In this document: in pieces, positions 9,191 to 17,957 of the stretch
How the letters are laid out: every line of letters starts with the position of its first letter
Position numbering within the stretch: position 1 is the first letter of the stretch
From: Bacillota bacterium
GTDB taxonomy: Bacteria > Bacillota > Clostridia > Lachnospirales > Lachnospiraceae
DNA: 64,000 nucleotides
Direction of reading: 5' to 3'
Assembly: GCA_023390555.1 (NCBI GenBank)
Contig: JAEWCQ010000015.1
Coordinates: forward strand, 186,001-250,000
Position numbers and translations under genes: made by a program
The notes under the pieces: generated by a model
Database searches by the model: none
What the model was told of the DNA's origin: nothing
What the model saw: the letters and a program-made list of their open reading frames with translations, nothing else

Positions 9191-9715
9191 TTATTCACCA
9201 AGCAGGCGATTCGCCTTTTTACATATCTCATAAATTTCATCCTGTTTTTGATTGATAAAAGGCTCCGTCTGCGCGGATTTTTTACTCTGAATCTGACAGT
9301 ATAGCCAGTACGGGATGATCCATCCCACAAAACCAGGGATTGCTAAAATAATGGATGGCACCAGCATTCCTGCTATATAAGCAAACACGGAACCTGCCAT
9401 AAATGCAGTACCAATCACGCCTACCACATAAGCAACGGCCGCTGCACCAATCACCTTTGAATTCTCCAGCGATCTTATTTCTTCCATACATGCTTCAAAT
9501 TGCCGCTGCAATCTGGTCAGTTCTGCTTTATTTCTTATTTTTCTGTCACGCTTCAGCTGTAATGTAATTTCTTTTTTCCCGGATATGCCTTTCACCGCAT
9601 GTTCCAGCTGCCAGCCAAAATCCATGTATCCATCCACATACATGTTTTCCATCGTTTCCCTTACTGTTACATGATGATACTCATAGCCCACATAATTCTT
9701 CTTTTCTTCACACAT
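9191..9715 (-). CDS. two-component-linked small membrane protein, copy 1
   Basis: A 174-residue protein of a family with three copies in this window (also 11224-11769 and 28409-28918). The N-terminal soluble part has GYMDFGW, then LQLKRDRKIRNKAELTRLQR at residues 52-71, a basic amphipathic block shared by all copies. Two membrane helices follow (about 90-115 with GVIGTAFMAGS, and 118-140 with PGFVGWIIPYW), then a charged C-terminus with DEIYEICKKANRLLG. Function unknown. It follows the MFS gene by about 105 bp and may have its own promoter (TATAAT on the minus strand at 9771-9776). Confidence 0.75.
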   Translation of the reverse strand: MCEEKKNYVGYEYHHVTVRETMENMYVDGYMDFGWQLEHAVKGISGKKEITLQLKRDRKIRNKAELTRLQRQFEACMEEIRSLENSKVIGAAAVAYVVGVIGTAFMAGSVFAYIAGMLVPSIILAIPGFVGWIIPYWLYCQIQSKKSAQTEPFINQKQDEIYEICKKANRLLGE

Positions 9716-9820
9716 ACTTTTACCTCCTAAAATGGCTTCCTAAATTTCTAGATTAATTTTTATGGATGCCATTATATTAGTCCTCATTTATTTGATTTTT
9801 GTTTGTGTAGTGTTTTCAAA

Positions 9821-11227
9821 TTATGAAAGATAGGCAGCTTTCTTTTTCTTTCCGACAAACGCAACGGCGACTGCCAGCTGGATTACGGCAAGCACTGTGA
9901 TAAAAAGAAATGCCGCATTCATTCCCGCTATACTGATTGTTGTTCCATCTGACATTTTAGATGCTACCGTCATAACCGCCACGATCACCGCCGATCCAAT
10001 TGCACCTGATATCGTCCGAAGGGATGTCAAAAGCGCAGTCCCATGTGCAGTATTTTTTGTTTCAATTACAGTCATTCCCCAGGTGACAAGCGGCATCATA
10101 ATACAGCCGATTCCAATCAGGCGGATAATCATAAGAAATGAGATAAGTAGTAATGAAGTATGCATTCCTACAAAACTCAGTCCGATACAGCTGATCATAA
10201 TCGTACCGCTTCCTACAATCGCCAATTTACGTATCCCAAATTTATCAAAAATTTTACCGGTAAAAGGACTGATCAACGCCATGATCAGGGAACCCGGCAT
10301 CATGACAAGACCACTGATCGTTGCGGAATTACCACGAAGTGTTTGTATGTATAATGGAATCAATGTCGTACCTGCCATCATAACGGCATAAAATAGCATA
10401 CTGACAATAACAGACAACCCATATTCCCTTCTTTTCAGGATGCGCAGTTCTAAAAATGGTTCCTCCAGATGCAGTTGACGGAACACAAACATCATAAGCG
10501 TGAGTACACCAATCAGTATCGGCAGCGCTACATATAAGCCAGTTAATTTAGAACTGCCTGCATTTCCCACTCCCAGTAAAAGGGATGAAAATCCGATTGT
10601 TGAAAGCAGTAAGGATATCAGATCCAGTTTCACTTTTTCTGTCGGAAGTATATTTTGATAATATTTCATTCCCAGCAGAATATCCAAAAGCATGATCACA
10701 AGCGCTATCCAAAAGATAGCCCGCCAATTTAAGGCATCCGCAACCATTCCCGCCAAGGTTGGTGCCACGACAGGTGCCGCCCCTGCAGCCAATCCGTAGA
10801 TCCCCATGACAGATCCTCTTTTTTCCGGCGGATAAATTGTCAGTATCACCACCTGTGTCATCGACAGCAATACGCCATTTCCCAATGCCTGTAAGATGCG
10901 GCCTATCATCAGTACCGAAAAAAACGGTGAAAAAACAGATAAAATCACACCCAGTAAAAACAATCCGGAAGCTCCAAAAAATAAATTTCTGGCTTTAAAA
11001 CGTTTTAATAAGAAAGCAGTCGCAGGCACCATAATTCCCATAGCCAATGTGTATGCACTGGTCAGCCATTGTGCCATCAAAGCCGTAATGTGAAAATCAT
11101 TCATAATGACAGGTATCACTGTTGTTAACGCGGTTTGTAAAAGGGAGCAGACAATCGCTCCCACTAATTGTATGAAAAAGATAATATTGCAAGTCTTTCG
11201 ATCCAGTTGTATCATAGTTTCCTTCAT
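9821..11227 (-). CDS. MFS multidrug exporter, DHA2 (EmrB/QacA-like) family
   Basis: A 468-residue permease with about 14 hydrophobic helices, the number typical of the DHA2 drug:H+ antiporter family. The motif-A-like loop after helix 2 is degenerate (LKRFKARNLF), and motif C of exporters is seen in GLAAGAAPVVAPTLAG. It probably exports toxic or signalling small molecules. It is translationally coupled to the upstream small membrane protein (4-base overlap), which itself overlaps the kinase gene, so regulator, kinase, membrane protein and exporter form one transcript. Confidence 0.9.
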   Translation of the reverse strand: MKETMIQLDRKTCNIIFFIQLVGAIVCSLLQTALTTVIPVIMNDFHITALMAQWLTSAYTLAMGIMVPATAFLLKRFKARNLFFGASGLFLLGVILSVFSPFFSVLMIGRILQALGNGVLLSMTQVVILTIYPPEKRGSVMGIYGLAAGAAPVVAPTLAGMVADALNWRAIFWIALVIMLLDILLGMKYYQNILPTEKVKLDLISLLLSTIGFSSLLLGVGNAGSSKLTGLYVALPILIGVLTLMMFVFRQLHLEEPFLELRILKRREYGLSVIVSMLFYAVMMAGTTLIPLYIQTLRGNSATISGLVMMPGSLIMALISPFTGKIFDKFGIRKLAIVGSGTIMISCIGLSFVGMHTSLLLISFLMIIRLIGIGCIMMPLVTWGMTVIETKNTAHGTALLTSLRTISGAIGSAVIVAVMTVASKMSDGTTISIAGMNAAFLFITVLAVIQLAVAVAFVGKKKKAAYLS

Positions 11228-11769
11228 TCCTTCATTCCTAATATTCTGCTGCCTTTCTCACAAATTTCGTAAATCTCATTATACTTATCTTCAATCAAAG
11301 GGGTAATTTCCCCGGTCCTTTTTCGCACGATTGCACCAAACACAAAATAGGGCAAAATCCATCCAAGAAAACCCGGGATGGCCAGTAATATGCACAACCA
11401 TATGATCGGCGGTTCATTGGTAACTGCAAACGTGGATCCTGCCATAAATGCAGTTCCTATGATTCCTATAGCAAGAGCCGCTGCCGTAGCCGTGGATGTT
11501 TTTAATTTTTCCAGCGCATCAATTTGATTCATGCAGTCTTCAAAATGTCTCTGTAACCTTGTAAGTTCTGCCTTGTTCATAATTTTCCGATCCCGCTTCA
11601 AACGCAGCATTACGGATGTTCCCTCTTTCATCTGCTGCATCGTTTCATCCGGAATCCATCCGAAATTCATGTATCCGTCCAGGTATTGTGAGACTTTACT
11701 GCCAGCTACATTTCGCTCTTTGTATTCATACCCGACATAATTTCTGCTGCTAAATTCCACTTCACTCAT
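11224..11769 (-). CDS. two-component-linked small membrane protein, copy 2
   Basis: A 181-residue paralogue of the 9191-9715 protein, most similar in LRLKRDRKIMNKAELTRLQR, GIIGTAFMAGSTFAVT, AIPGFLGWILPYF and NEIYEICEKGSRILG. Same layout: soluble basic N-terminal half, a two-helix membrane hairpin, charged tail. The start has AAAGGAGG and overlaps the kinase stop by four bases (ATGA), and its own end overlaps the MFS start. The tight coupling suggests it works with the kinase, perhaps as an accessory sensor or regulator; that is inference. Confidence 0.78.
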   Translation of the reverse strand: MSEVEFSSRNYVGYEYKERNVAGSKVSQYLDGYMNFGWIPDETMQQMKEGTSVMLRLKRDRKIMNKAELTRLQRHFEDCMNQIDALEKLKTSTATAAALAIGIIGTAFMAGSTFAVTNEPPIIWLCILLAIPGFLGWILPYFVFGAIVRKRTGEITPLIEDKYNEIYEICEKGSRILGMKE

Positions 11770-12848
11770 CGCGAATCCTCCTTTTTCTTCCTTACAGACC
11801 GCTTTTTCACCGGAAGATATACCGTAAATGTTGTTCCGGCTTTTGGTTCACTCTCCACCGTAATTCTACCATCCAGCAACTGAATCACCCGAAATACCAG
11901 TGCAAGCCCCAATCCGTTCCCTTCGGTTGAATGTGAGGTGTCTCCCTGATAAAACTTTTCAAAAATCCGGTCCATCGTTTTCCTGCTCATACCGCATCCT
12001 GTGTCACGGACCGATACTATTATATCTTCCGCTGTTGAAGTCTGACGCAATGTGATCGCGCCTCCCGGTTCGGTAAATTTCACTGCATTTGACAGAAGAT
12101 TATTCCACACAAGTTCTAGCAGACTGGCATCCGCCTCAATCGTAACCCTATCTTCAATATCTGCTTCGAACTCTATATTTTTCTGTTCCCATAAATTCTC
12201 AAATTGAAACGCACAGTCGCACAGCTGACCGCACAGATCATACGGCTCATTCAAAGGCTCGATTACCTGTTTTTCCAGTTTGTTCAGTTTTAAGATATTT
12301 GTAATCAGTTCTGACAAACGTTTGGATGCCTGTAAGATTGTTTCCACATATTCTTTTCTCTGCTCCGGTGTCAGCTTCTCATTCTGCAGGTATTCCGCAC
12401 AGTTTTGAATAATCGCCAACGGTGTTTTTATCTCGTGCGACACATTCGAAAAAAATTCAGTTTTTAATATTTCAATGCTGCCCAATGCCTCCACCATTGT
12501 ATTGAAATTTTGAAACATCACGTCAATATAATCCTGCTTTTCTGCCGTATGTACCGGTGCCACGTAAACAGAAAAATCCCCGTTCGCCACTGCTTCCGTG
12601 GCCTCAGCAAATCGAATGATGGGCTTTTCATAGTTTTTGTTAATCTGATATCTTGTAAGCAGAGTGAAAAGAATGGATACAATGACCCAGTAACCGACAA
12701 TCAGATACGGAACCCATCCTGAAAATATTCTAAAATCAGTTGACGCTGACAGAATGAATTCCTGTATTCCAGTCAATAGTAACAACACCACGAGCGTGAT
12801 CAAAAATACGGAAACAGAAAAGTGTTTCACTTTTACTTTGGAATTCAT
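11766..12848 (-). CDS. sensor histidine kinase (HAMP, HisKA, HATPase)
   Basis: A 360-residue membrane kinase. Two hydrophobic segments (about 13-33 and 42-65) enclose a very short outside loop, so it is of the intramembrane-sensing type. A HAMP-like linker leads to the dimerisation domain with FFSNVSHEIKTPLAII (His about 139) and the ATPase domain with ELVWNNLLSNAVKF (N box), DTGCGMS (G1) and GNGLGLALV (G2). It pairs with the regulator encoded 14 bases upstream and is paralogous to the kinase at 29605-30666. Confidence 0.93.
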   Translation of the reverse strand: MNSKVKVKHFSVSVFLITLVVLLLLTGIQEFILSASTDFRIFSGWVPYLIVGYWVIVSILFTLLTRYQINKNYEKPIIRFAEATEAVANGDFSVYVAPVHTAEKQDYIDVMFQNFNTMVEALGSIEILKTEFFSNVSHEIKTPLAIIQNCAEYLQNEKLTPEQRKEYVETILQASKRLSELITNILKLNKLEKQVIEPLNEPYDLCGQLCDCAFQFENLWEQKNIEFEADIEDRVTIEADASLLELVWNNLLSNAVKFTEPGGAITLRQTSTAEDIIVSVRDTGCGMSRKTMDRIFEKFYQGDTSHSTEGNGLGLALVFRVIQLLDGRITVESEPKAGTTFTVYLPVKKRSVRKKKEDSR

Positions 12849-12862
12849 ACAAGCACCACCTT

Positions 12863-13516
12863 TTATCCCAGACCTCGGACTGTCACCACTTTAAATCCGT
12901 CACAAACAGAAAACTTGTCCCGAAGCTTTGTAATATACACATCTACAGCCCGCAGACTTGTCTCACTGTCTATTCCCCAGAACTCATCCATAAGCTGAGC
13001 CCTGGAGAACGTTTTGTTGGGATAGGAAAGCAGTTTATATAAAATGTTAAATTCTCTTGTGGTAATCGGTATTTCCTGCCCATTTGCCACTGTCGTCATG
13101 GCATCCGCATCCATTACCAGATTTCCTATATGAAGTCTTCTCTCCATTTCGATATTGGCTCTGCGCAGAAGTGCTCTGACACGAAGCAGCAGTTCATCCA
13201 GTTCAATCGGCTTTACCATATAATCATCAATTCCTAATTGGAATCCCTTTTGTTTGGATGATAAATCATCTTTGGCCGACATAAACAAAATAGGTATCAT
13301 TTTATTCATCTGACGTACTGTTTCTGCAAATTCAAATCCGTCAATCCCAGGCATCATGATATCGGAAATGATCATTTCAAATAAGTTGTTATACATAAGT
13401 TCATACGCATCTTCTGCATTCAGGCAGCCTTTTGCACAAAAGCCACTATTGTTCAGATAGGAGCATACGATTTGATTCAATTTCGCATCGTCCTCTACCA
13501 CAAGGATATTGACCAT
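12863..13516 (-). CDS. OmpR-family response regulator
   Basis: A 217-residue DNA-binding regulator: receiver domain with acidic pocket EDD (8-10), phospho-acceptor Asp52 in IISDIMMPGIDG and Lys in DDYMVKPIE; winged-helix domain from about 125 with TREFNILYKLLSYPNKTFSR. It ends at VRGLG, exactly where its close paralogue at 28934-29608 continues YKAVPKS, so it lost the last residues, possibly through a one-base change at the stop (GGATAAAAG versus GGATATAAG-like). The ATG has AGGAGG upstream. Confidence 0.94.
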   Translation of the reverse strand: MVNILVVEDDAKLNQIVCSYLNNSGFCAKGCLNAEDAYELMYNNLFEMIISDIMMPGIDGFEFAETVRQMNKMIPILFMSAKDDLSSKQKGFQLGIDDYMVKPIELDELLLRVRALLRRANIEMERRLHIGNLVMDADAMTTVANGQEIPITTREFNILYKLLSYPNKTFSRAQLMDEFWGIDSETSLRAVDVYITKLRDKFSVCDGFKVVTVRGLG

Positions 13517-13555
13517 AATAAACCTCCTTGAAAATTTTTCTATATCGTATCATGC

Positions 13556-13577
13556 AATTGTTTGAGAATTGTTTAAA
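13556..13577 (-). promoter_or_regulatory. 11-bp direct-repeat operator upstream of response-regulator operon
   Basis: Two direct repeats with exactly 11-base period, AATTGTTTGAG and AATTGTTTAAA on the plus strand (TTTAAACAATT, CTCAAACAATT on the minus strand), lie 40 bp upstream of the regulator start. OmpR/PhoP-type regulators bind such one-turn tandem repeats. Likely autoregulation. Related repeats occur at 25723, 26398 and 35179. Confidence 0.6.
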
Positions 13578-13608
13578 TTTTATCCCTTTTACTTCTTAAA
13601 AATAAAAA

Positions 13609-13630
13609 AGAGCCAGATCTCGCCGGCTCT
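13609..13630 (-). terminator. rho-independent terminator of the 20.1-13.6 kb operon
   Basis: On the minus strand AGAGCC pairs with GGCTCT across a 10-base loop and is followed by TTTTTTATTTTTAAG. It starts three bases after the stop codon of the 13633-14742 gene and ends the five-gene operon. Confidence 0.75.
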
Positions 13631-13632
13631 CT

Positions 13633-14742
13633 TTATTGTAAAATGAAAACTTCGCTTTTATGCTTCTTCCGTTGCAGGATTCTCCTTCCATATGAGATTC
13701 CAAACATCATAACCACTGCGTCCACCGCAATCTTCCTCACGCTTACCAATACCTGTTCTTCCCAATAAATCTCAGGAAATTGTTTTCTCTGGCGAATTCC
13801 AGCGATTATTTCCTCTCCTTTTTCGGTCCAGAATCCAAAGTCCGACCATTGCACCGGTATGAAATCTGCAGTAAACGAAATTGTGTGATAGATTCCTGCA
13901 ATGAATATAATCAGCAGGAAAATGCTTCCAGCTGCCCGCACCCATCCCTTCCGGCGCTGCTCCATTTTGCGGATTCGTTTTCCAAATTCCTTACAAAGGT
14001 AGAAAAACATAAGCCAGAATGGCAGAGAGAGCAGAATTCTCGCGATGGAACAATAGAAGCTTCCGGCAAAGACATAGGATTCCCCAAACAGTCCCAGACT
14101 GCTTTTGATCTGTGCCAGCTTTGATGCAGGGGCGTCGTTTTCGGTCCACAGTTCCACATAGGACATGGTCTCCCGCTGATCCTGCTGATACAGTGCAAGC
14201 ACAGATTCCTCCCTATCAAAAACACCGCGGATCTGCCACTCCTTTCCATCATAGGAAACCACATTTCCAGTTACCGCTTCCGCTCCAAACAGCTTCCAGG
14301 CAAGCCCGCTGCTTATGACACAGCCATCCGCATCCCCATTGAAGGTATAACCCCCGGATTTCATGGAAAACGGAAGTACCCGTGCCATATTTCCGTATAC
14401 TTTTAGAATGGTTCCCTCAACCTGGCGTCCTGTATCTTCCCATTCAATTTGCTGTCCTCTTTCCATACTCCATGCGGTAATCTCTGCCCTTTCTTCAGCG
14501 TCACTCAGCTCTTCTATGCCATTCTGCCCTGCCGTAAAATTTGTTTCTTCTGCATCCTCTGCTTCTTTGGCCGCATATTCTTCCATCTGCCGCGCCGACA
14601 AACCGCCTTCTTCATAACGCAGCCCTGCCTGATTGGAAAACCGGTTCAGCTCCTGCCATTGAAATTGCATATGAAAAAACGTCGTGCAGAGAATCCCCAA
14701 AAGCAGTCCATATCCTATTTTTTTCCCTGTTTTCTTTCTCAT
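13633..14742 (-). CDS. MacB-type core-domain membrane protein (FtsX-like, no ATPase partner)
   Basis: A 369-residue protein with an N-terminal membrane helix (about 9-27), an extracellular domain (30-235), then two to three helices (about 238-260, 276-300, and a weaker one near 345). The soluble part contains CVISSGLAWKLFGAEAV followed by YDGKEWQIRGVF, which match the pattern of the MacB periplasmic core domain of ABC efflux permeases. The full FtsX fold with its ATPase is missing. It overlaps the HlyD-like gene by 4 bases, the usual pairing for MacA/MacB systems. Assignment to the MacB-core family is moderate. Confidence 0.65.
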   Translation of the reverse strand: MRKKTGKKIGYGLLLGILCTTFFHMQFQWQELNRFSNQAGLRYEEGGLSARQMEEYAAKEAEDAEETNFTAGQNGIEELSDAEERAEITAWSMERGQQIEWEDTGRQVEGTILKVYGNMARVLPFSMKSGGYTFNGDADGCVISSGLAWKLFGAEAVTGNVVSYDGKEWQIRGVFDREESVLALYQQDQRETMSYVELWTENDAPASKLAQIKSSLGLFGESYVFAGSFYCSIARILLSLPFWLMFFYLCKEFGKRIRKMEQRRKGWVRAAGSIFLLIIFIAGIYHTISFTADFIPVQWSDFGFWTEKGEEIIAGIRQRKQFPEIYWEEQVLVSVRKIAVDAVVMMFGISYGRRILQRKKHKSEVFILQ

Positions 14743-16172
14743 TTTTCCACCCTGACCCGGTCACCGGCAAGCACATCCTTTTCACTGGCAATGATAATTT
14801 CCGTATCAGGCTGAATCGCTCCTTTTACTGCCGCCTGTGTGTCATCCTGGTCCAGAAGCGTCAGATTAATCCGCTCTGCCTTTACCTCCTCACCCAGCAC
14901 GGATTCCGAAGTGCGGATACCAAGGCAGTAGTATCCCTTGCTGTCCTGACGGATTGCGGTTAACGGAAGAATGCTGTCATACGCTTCCTCCGATTCCTTT
15001 TTGATTGAAAAAGCCGCATATCCGTTTGCTGTATACGCCTCTCCGGTTAATTCTGCCTTAAGAAGCATTTTCTCTTCTGTGCTGTCATCTTCCTGACTTT
15101 GTTCTGATGTAATCTGGCTCACCTGCACTTCTTCTGCATTTGTCCCCGCTGCTTTGATTGAAATACTGTCGCCCACCGCTATTTTCGTACCCGCTTCCTT
15201 TGGGATTTCTGCTGTAAATTCAAATCCGCCCGTTCCAATGCTGATAAACTCACCTCCGCTTGTAACCATTCCTTCCTGCACTGCCGTATTGGAAAAGATA
15301 CCCTTTTGTGCCGCATACATTTTTCCATCCTGGGCAATCAACTCCTGTATCTGCTCCAGATTTTCCTGGACTGTATCCACATCAATCTGTGAACTCTCCA
15401 CCGTATAATCGGCCGCCTGTTTTGATTTTTCCTGATTCCTGCTGGTTACTTCGTCCTGTTCCTGTGCCTCTTCCAAATTCTCCTGCGCCTGTGAAAGAGC
15501 TGTGGAAGCCTGGGACAGGCTACTTTCCGCTTCCGAAAGTTTCGTATCCAGCTCTGCCTTATTCTGCGAGAACTGTGTTTCCGCTTCCTCTATTTTCTGT
15601 TGGTAAGCTTCCTCTCCCAACTTCTCCTTTTCCTGCTCTGCCTGCTCCTTTGCCGCCTCCAAATCCTGTGTTAACGTATCCACATTCTGTTCATACGCAT
15701 CTGCCGTCTGCTGTCTGACCGCGGCAGCCTGATCATAATCTGCCTGTGCCTGCCCGAGGTTTTTTTGAGCGGCTTCTGCAGAAGGCAGCCACGCCTCTCC
15801 CCCCTGTGTCAGTTTTGCCTGCTTTAGCTGTAGCTGTGCTTTTTCAAGCGCAGTTTCCAGATCTTCTTTTTTTTGCTCCAGATATTCTTTCTGAAACTGA
15901 ATCAGTACATCTCCGGCTTCTACCCTGTTACCATCGTTCTGAACGGATTCCACGAGAACTCCAGCAGGAATCAGATAGGTGTCTTTCTCCGTTGCTTCTA
16001 TCGTTCCGTTTCCTTTCAGATTGTAGACGATTCTTCCGCTTTCCGCTTTATCCACCTCCACTTTTGGTACGGTCATGGATGCCGTGACTCTGGACACCAC
16101 TGTGAATACTGCCATTGCCGCAAAAAACCAGAGCAAAGCTTTTTTATATTGTTTTTTCCTGTCTTTTTCCAT
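14739..16172 (-). CDS. HlyD/MacA-like membrane fusion (adaptor) protein
   Basis: A 477-residue adaptor protein: N-terminal helix (about 10-32), a biotinyl-lipoyl-like half near 45-90 (GTIEATEKDTYLIPAGVLV, then VEAGDVLIQFQ), a long coiled coil rich in Gln, Glu and Ala (about 95-275), the second lipoyl half (MVTSGGEFISIG) and beta-barrel domains. In Gram-positives such proteins join ABC exporters of MacB type. The C-terminal domain ends with AGDRVRVEK. It sits between sugar-type permeases and the MacB-core gene, an unusual mixture. Confidence 0.88.
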   Translation of the reverse strand: MEKDRKKQYKKALLWFFAAMAVFTVVSRVTASMTVPKVEVDKAESGRIVYNLKGNGTIEATEKDTYLIPAGVLVESVQNDGNRVEAGDVLIQFQKEYLEQKKEDLETALEKAQLQLKQAKLTQGGEAWLPSAEAAQKNLGQAQADYDQAAAVRQQTADAYEQNVDTLTQDLEAAKEQAEQEKEKLGEEAYQQKIEEAETQFSQNKAELDTKLSEAESSLSQASTALSQAQENLEEAQEQDEVTSRNQEKSKQAADYTVESSQIDVDTVQENLEQIQELIAQDGKMYAAQKGIFSNTAVQEGMVTSGGEFISIGTGGFEFTAEIPKEAGTKIAVGDSISIKAAGTNAEEVQVSQITSEQSQEDDSTEEKMLLKAELTGEAYTANGYAAFSIKKESEEAYDSILPLTAIRQDSKGYYCLGIRTSESVLGEEVKAERINLTLLDQDDTQAAVKGAIQPDTEIIIASEKDVLAGDRVRVEK

Positions 16173-16188
16173 CTATCTATCCTCTTCT

Positions 16189-17028
16189 CTATTCTTTCAG
16201 TCCAGATGCCGCAATACCCTGCTCAAGATAGCTCTGTCCATACAAAAACAGCAGAATCGCTGGAAGCATCATGATGACAGACGCACTGAACGACACGCCC
16301 ACCTTGTCGGCTGTAATGTTTGGCAGATAGAGCGCCAATGGCCATATGGATTTTGTTTTTAAGAATGCCATGGGTTGTTCTATGGCATTCCAGTATTCAA
16401 AAAAGTTTAGAATCATCGCCGCAAAAATACCCGGCTTTCCCATCGGAACTGCAATATTCCAGAAAATCCGAAATTCCCCGGCTCCATCCATTGCCGCTGC
16501 TTCCAAAAGAGATGACGGAATCCCGCGGAAAGACTTTGTGATGATAAATACGGAAAAGGTCGCAAAAATACCCGGCAGAATTATCGCTCCATGGGTATTG
16601 AGCAGATTTAACTGATCCAATACCAGATAGCTCGACACCATCGTTACCTGAAAGGGCAGAATCATCAAAAGCATATACAGATGAAACAGTGCTCTTTTTC
16701 CCGGTATCGGAAAATGTGCAAATGCCCATGCCGCCGGAACACTGATCAGCAGCTGCCCACCCAATATGGAGAATACCTGTATACAGGAATTCCAAAACAT
16801 GATAAAAAATCCTGGAGAATCAAACAAAAGTTCTGCATAACCCTGCAACGTCGGATAGGAAGGCAGAAGCTGAAATTTGACCGGACTTCCATCGGAAAGC
16901 AAGATCCCGCCAAATGCATCTGTAATCTCCTGTGTTCCGCAGAATGAATAAACCGTCAAAAGCAGCAGTGGGAACCAGATGACAAGAGCAAACAGAAGAA
17001 GCACTGCAAATTTTATTTTTCTTCCCAT
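16189..17028 (-). CDS. carbohydrate-type ABC transporter permease (MalG-like)
   Basis: A 279-residue inner-membrane permease with about six helices. The EAA loop, which docks onto the ATPase, is present: EAAAMDGAGEFRIFWNIAVP near residue 180. It forms a heterodimer with the MalF-like product encoded just upstream (16-base overlap). No ATPase gene is in the operon; in many Firmicutes a shared MsmK/MsmX-type ATPase encoded elsewhere serves several importers. Confidence 0.92.
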   Translation of the reverse strand: MGRKIKFAVLLLFALVIWFPLLLLTVYSFCGTQEITDAFGGILLSDGSPVKFQLLPSYPTLQGYAELLFDSPGFFIMFWNSCIQVFSILGGQLLISVPAAWAFAHFPIPGKRALFHLYMLLMILPFQVTMVSSYLVLDQLNLLNTHGAIILPGIFATFSVFIITKSFRGIPSSLLEAAAMDGAGEFRIFWNIAVPMGKPGIFAAMILNFFEYWNAIEQPMAFLKTKSIWPLALYLPNITADKVGVSFSASVIMMLPAILLFLYGQSYLEQGIAASGLKE

Positions 17029-17957
17029 TCACTGCTCCTTTCGTTGTAACGCCATACGCCTGACATCATCCCCAGCATTACAAGCGCCATCAATACGGAA
17101 GCTGCCGTCATCTTCTGCATATCGAGTCTTACAAACCAGTTGTTAAATAAATGCTGCATCATATAAATACTCTGATGCGGATAGTCGCCCGCAATGAGAT
17201 ACGCTTCCCGGAACACTTTAAAACAATTTACCAGTGACAATATCCCTATGACAAATACACTGGAGCGCAGCCCCGGCAGCGTGATATAGCGAAAGCTCTG
17301 CCAGCCTCCCGCTCCGTCTACCGCGGCGGCCTCATAACGTTCCTTTGGTATGGCGGATAGTCCCGCAAGCCACAAAATCATGTCGTAACCGATATTTTTC
17401 CATAAATAGGTAAATACAAGCACGCCAAATGCGCAGTCACTGTTCATCCAATTGACAGTGGATCGTCCAAGGAACTGTAAGCCTTCATTCAAAAATCCGT
17501 TCTGATCCAAACATAACCGCCAAAGCAATACGACTGAAGCCACCGGAATTGCCAGTGGAAATAAACATGTCGTCTTAAAAAATTCCCGAAAAAACTTCAG
17601 CCGGCTGATCAGCAAGGAACATACCAGAGACAATACCAATAAGAGCGGAATACAAACCAGCAGAAACCGGAGCGTATTTCCCACTGCAAGCCGAAATGCT
17701 TCGTTGTTTACGACTGCTGCATAATTTCCGATTCCCTGAAACTGATTTCCCATCGCATCTAAAAAAGAACGCCTTACCACGTCCGCAAACGGAATCAGTA
17801 CAAAGATGCATACCCCAAGCAGACTGGGCGCCAGAAACAAAAATCCCAGCGCCGCTTTCTTTTTATTCCGCAAGGTAAGTGTCCACCTTTGCAGCAATTC
17901 CCGAAACTGTCTGTCCCGCTTCCTGTTTTCCTTCATAATACGCTTTTGCCTCTTCAA
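17013..17957 (-). CDS. carbohydrate-type ABC transporter permease (MalF-like)
   Basis: A permease with six helices and the EAA motif (YEAAAVDGAGGWQSFRYITL near 215-235). The start is uncertain. The frame is open to a TTG at 17957 (314 residues), an ATG lies at 17936, and a TTG at 17873 has AAAGGTGG ten bases upstream. The last gives 286 residues, typical for the family, and only an 11-base overlap with the solute-binding protein, versus 95 bases for the longest form. Membrane helix 1 begins after all three starts. Confidence 0.9.
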   Translation of the reverse strand: MKRQKRIMKENRKRDRQFRELLQRWTLTLRNKKKAALGFLFLAPSLLGVCIFVLIPFADVVRRSFLDAMGNQFQGIGNYAAVVNNEAFRLAVGNTLRFLLVCIPLLLVLSLVCSLLISRLKFFREFFKTTCLFPLAIPVASVVLLWRLCLDQNGFLNEGLQFLGRSTVNWMNSDCAFGVLVFTYLWKNIGYDMILWLAGLSAIPKERYEAAAVDGAGGWQSFRYITLPGLRSSVFVIGILSLVNCFKVFREAYLIAGDYPHQSIYMMQHLFNNWFVRLDMQKMTAASVLMALVMLGMMSGVWRYNERSSEWEEK

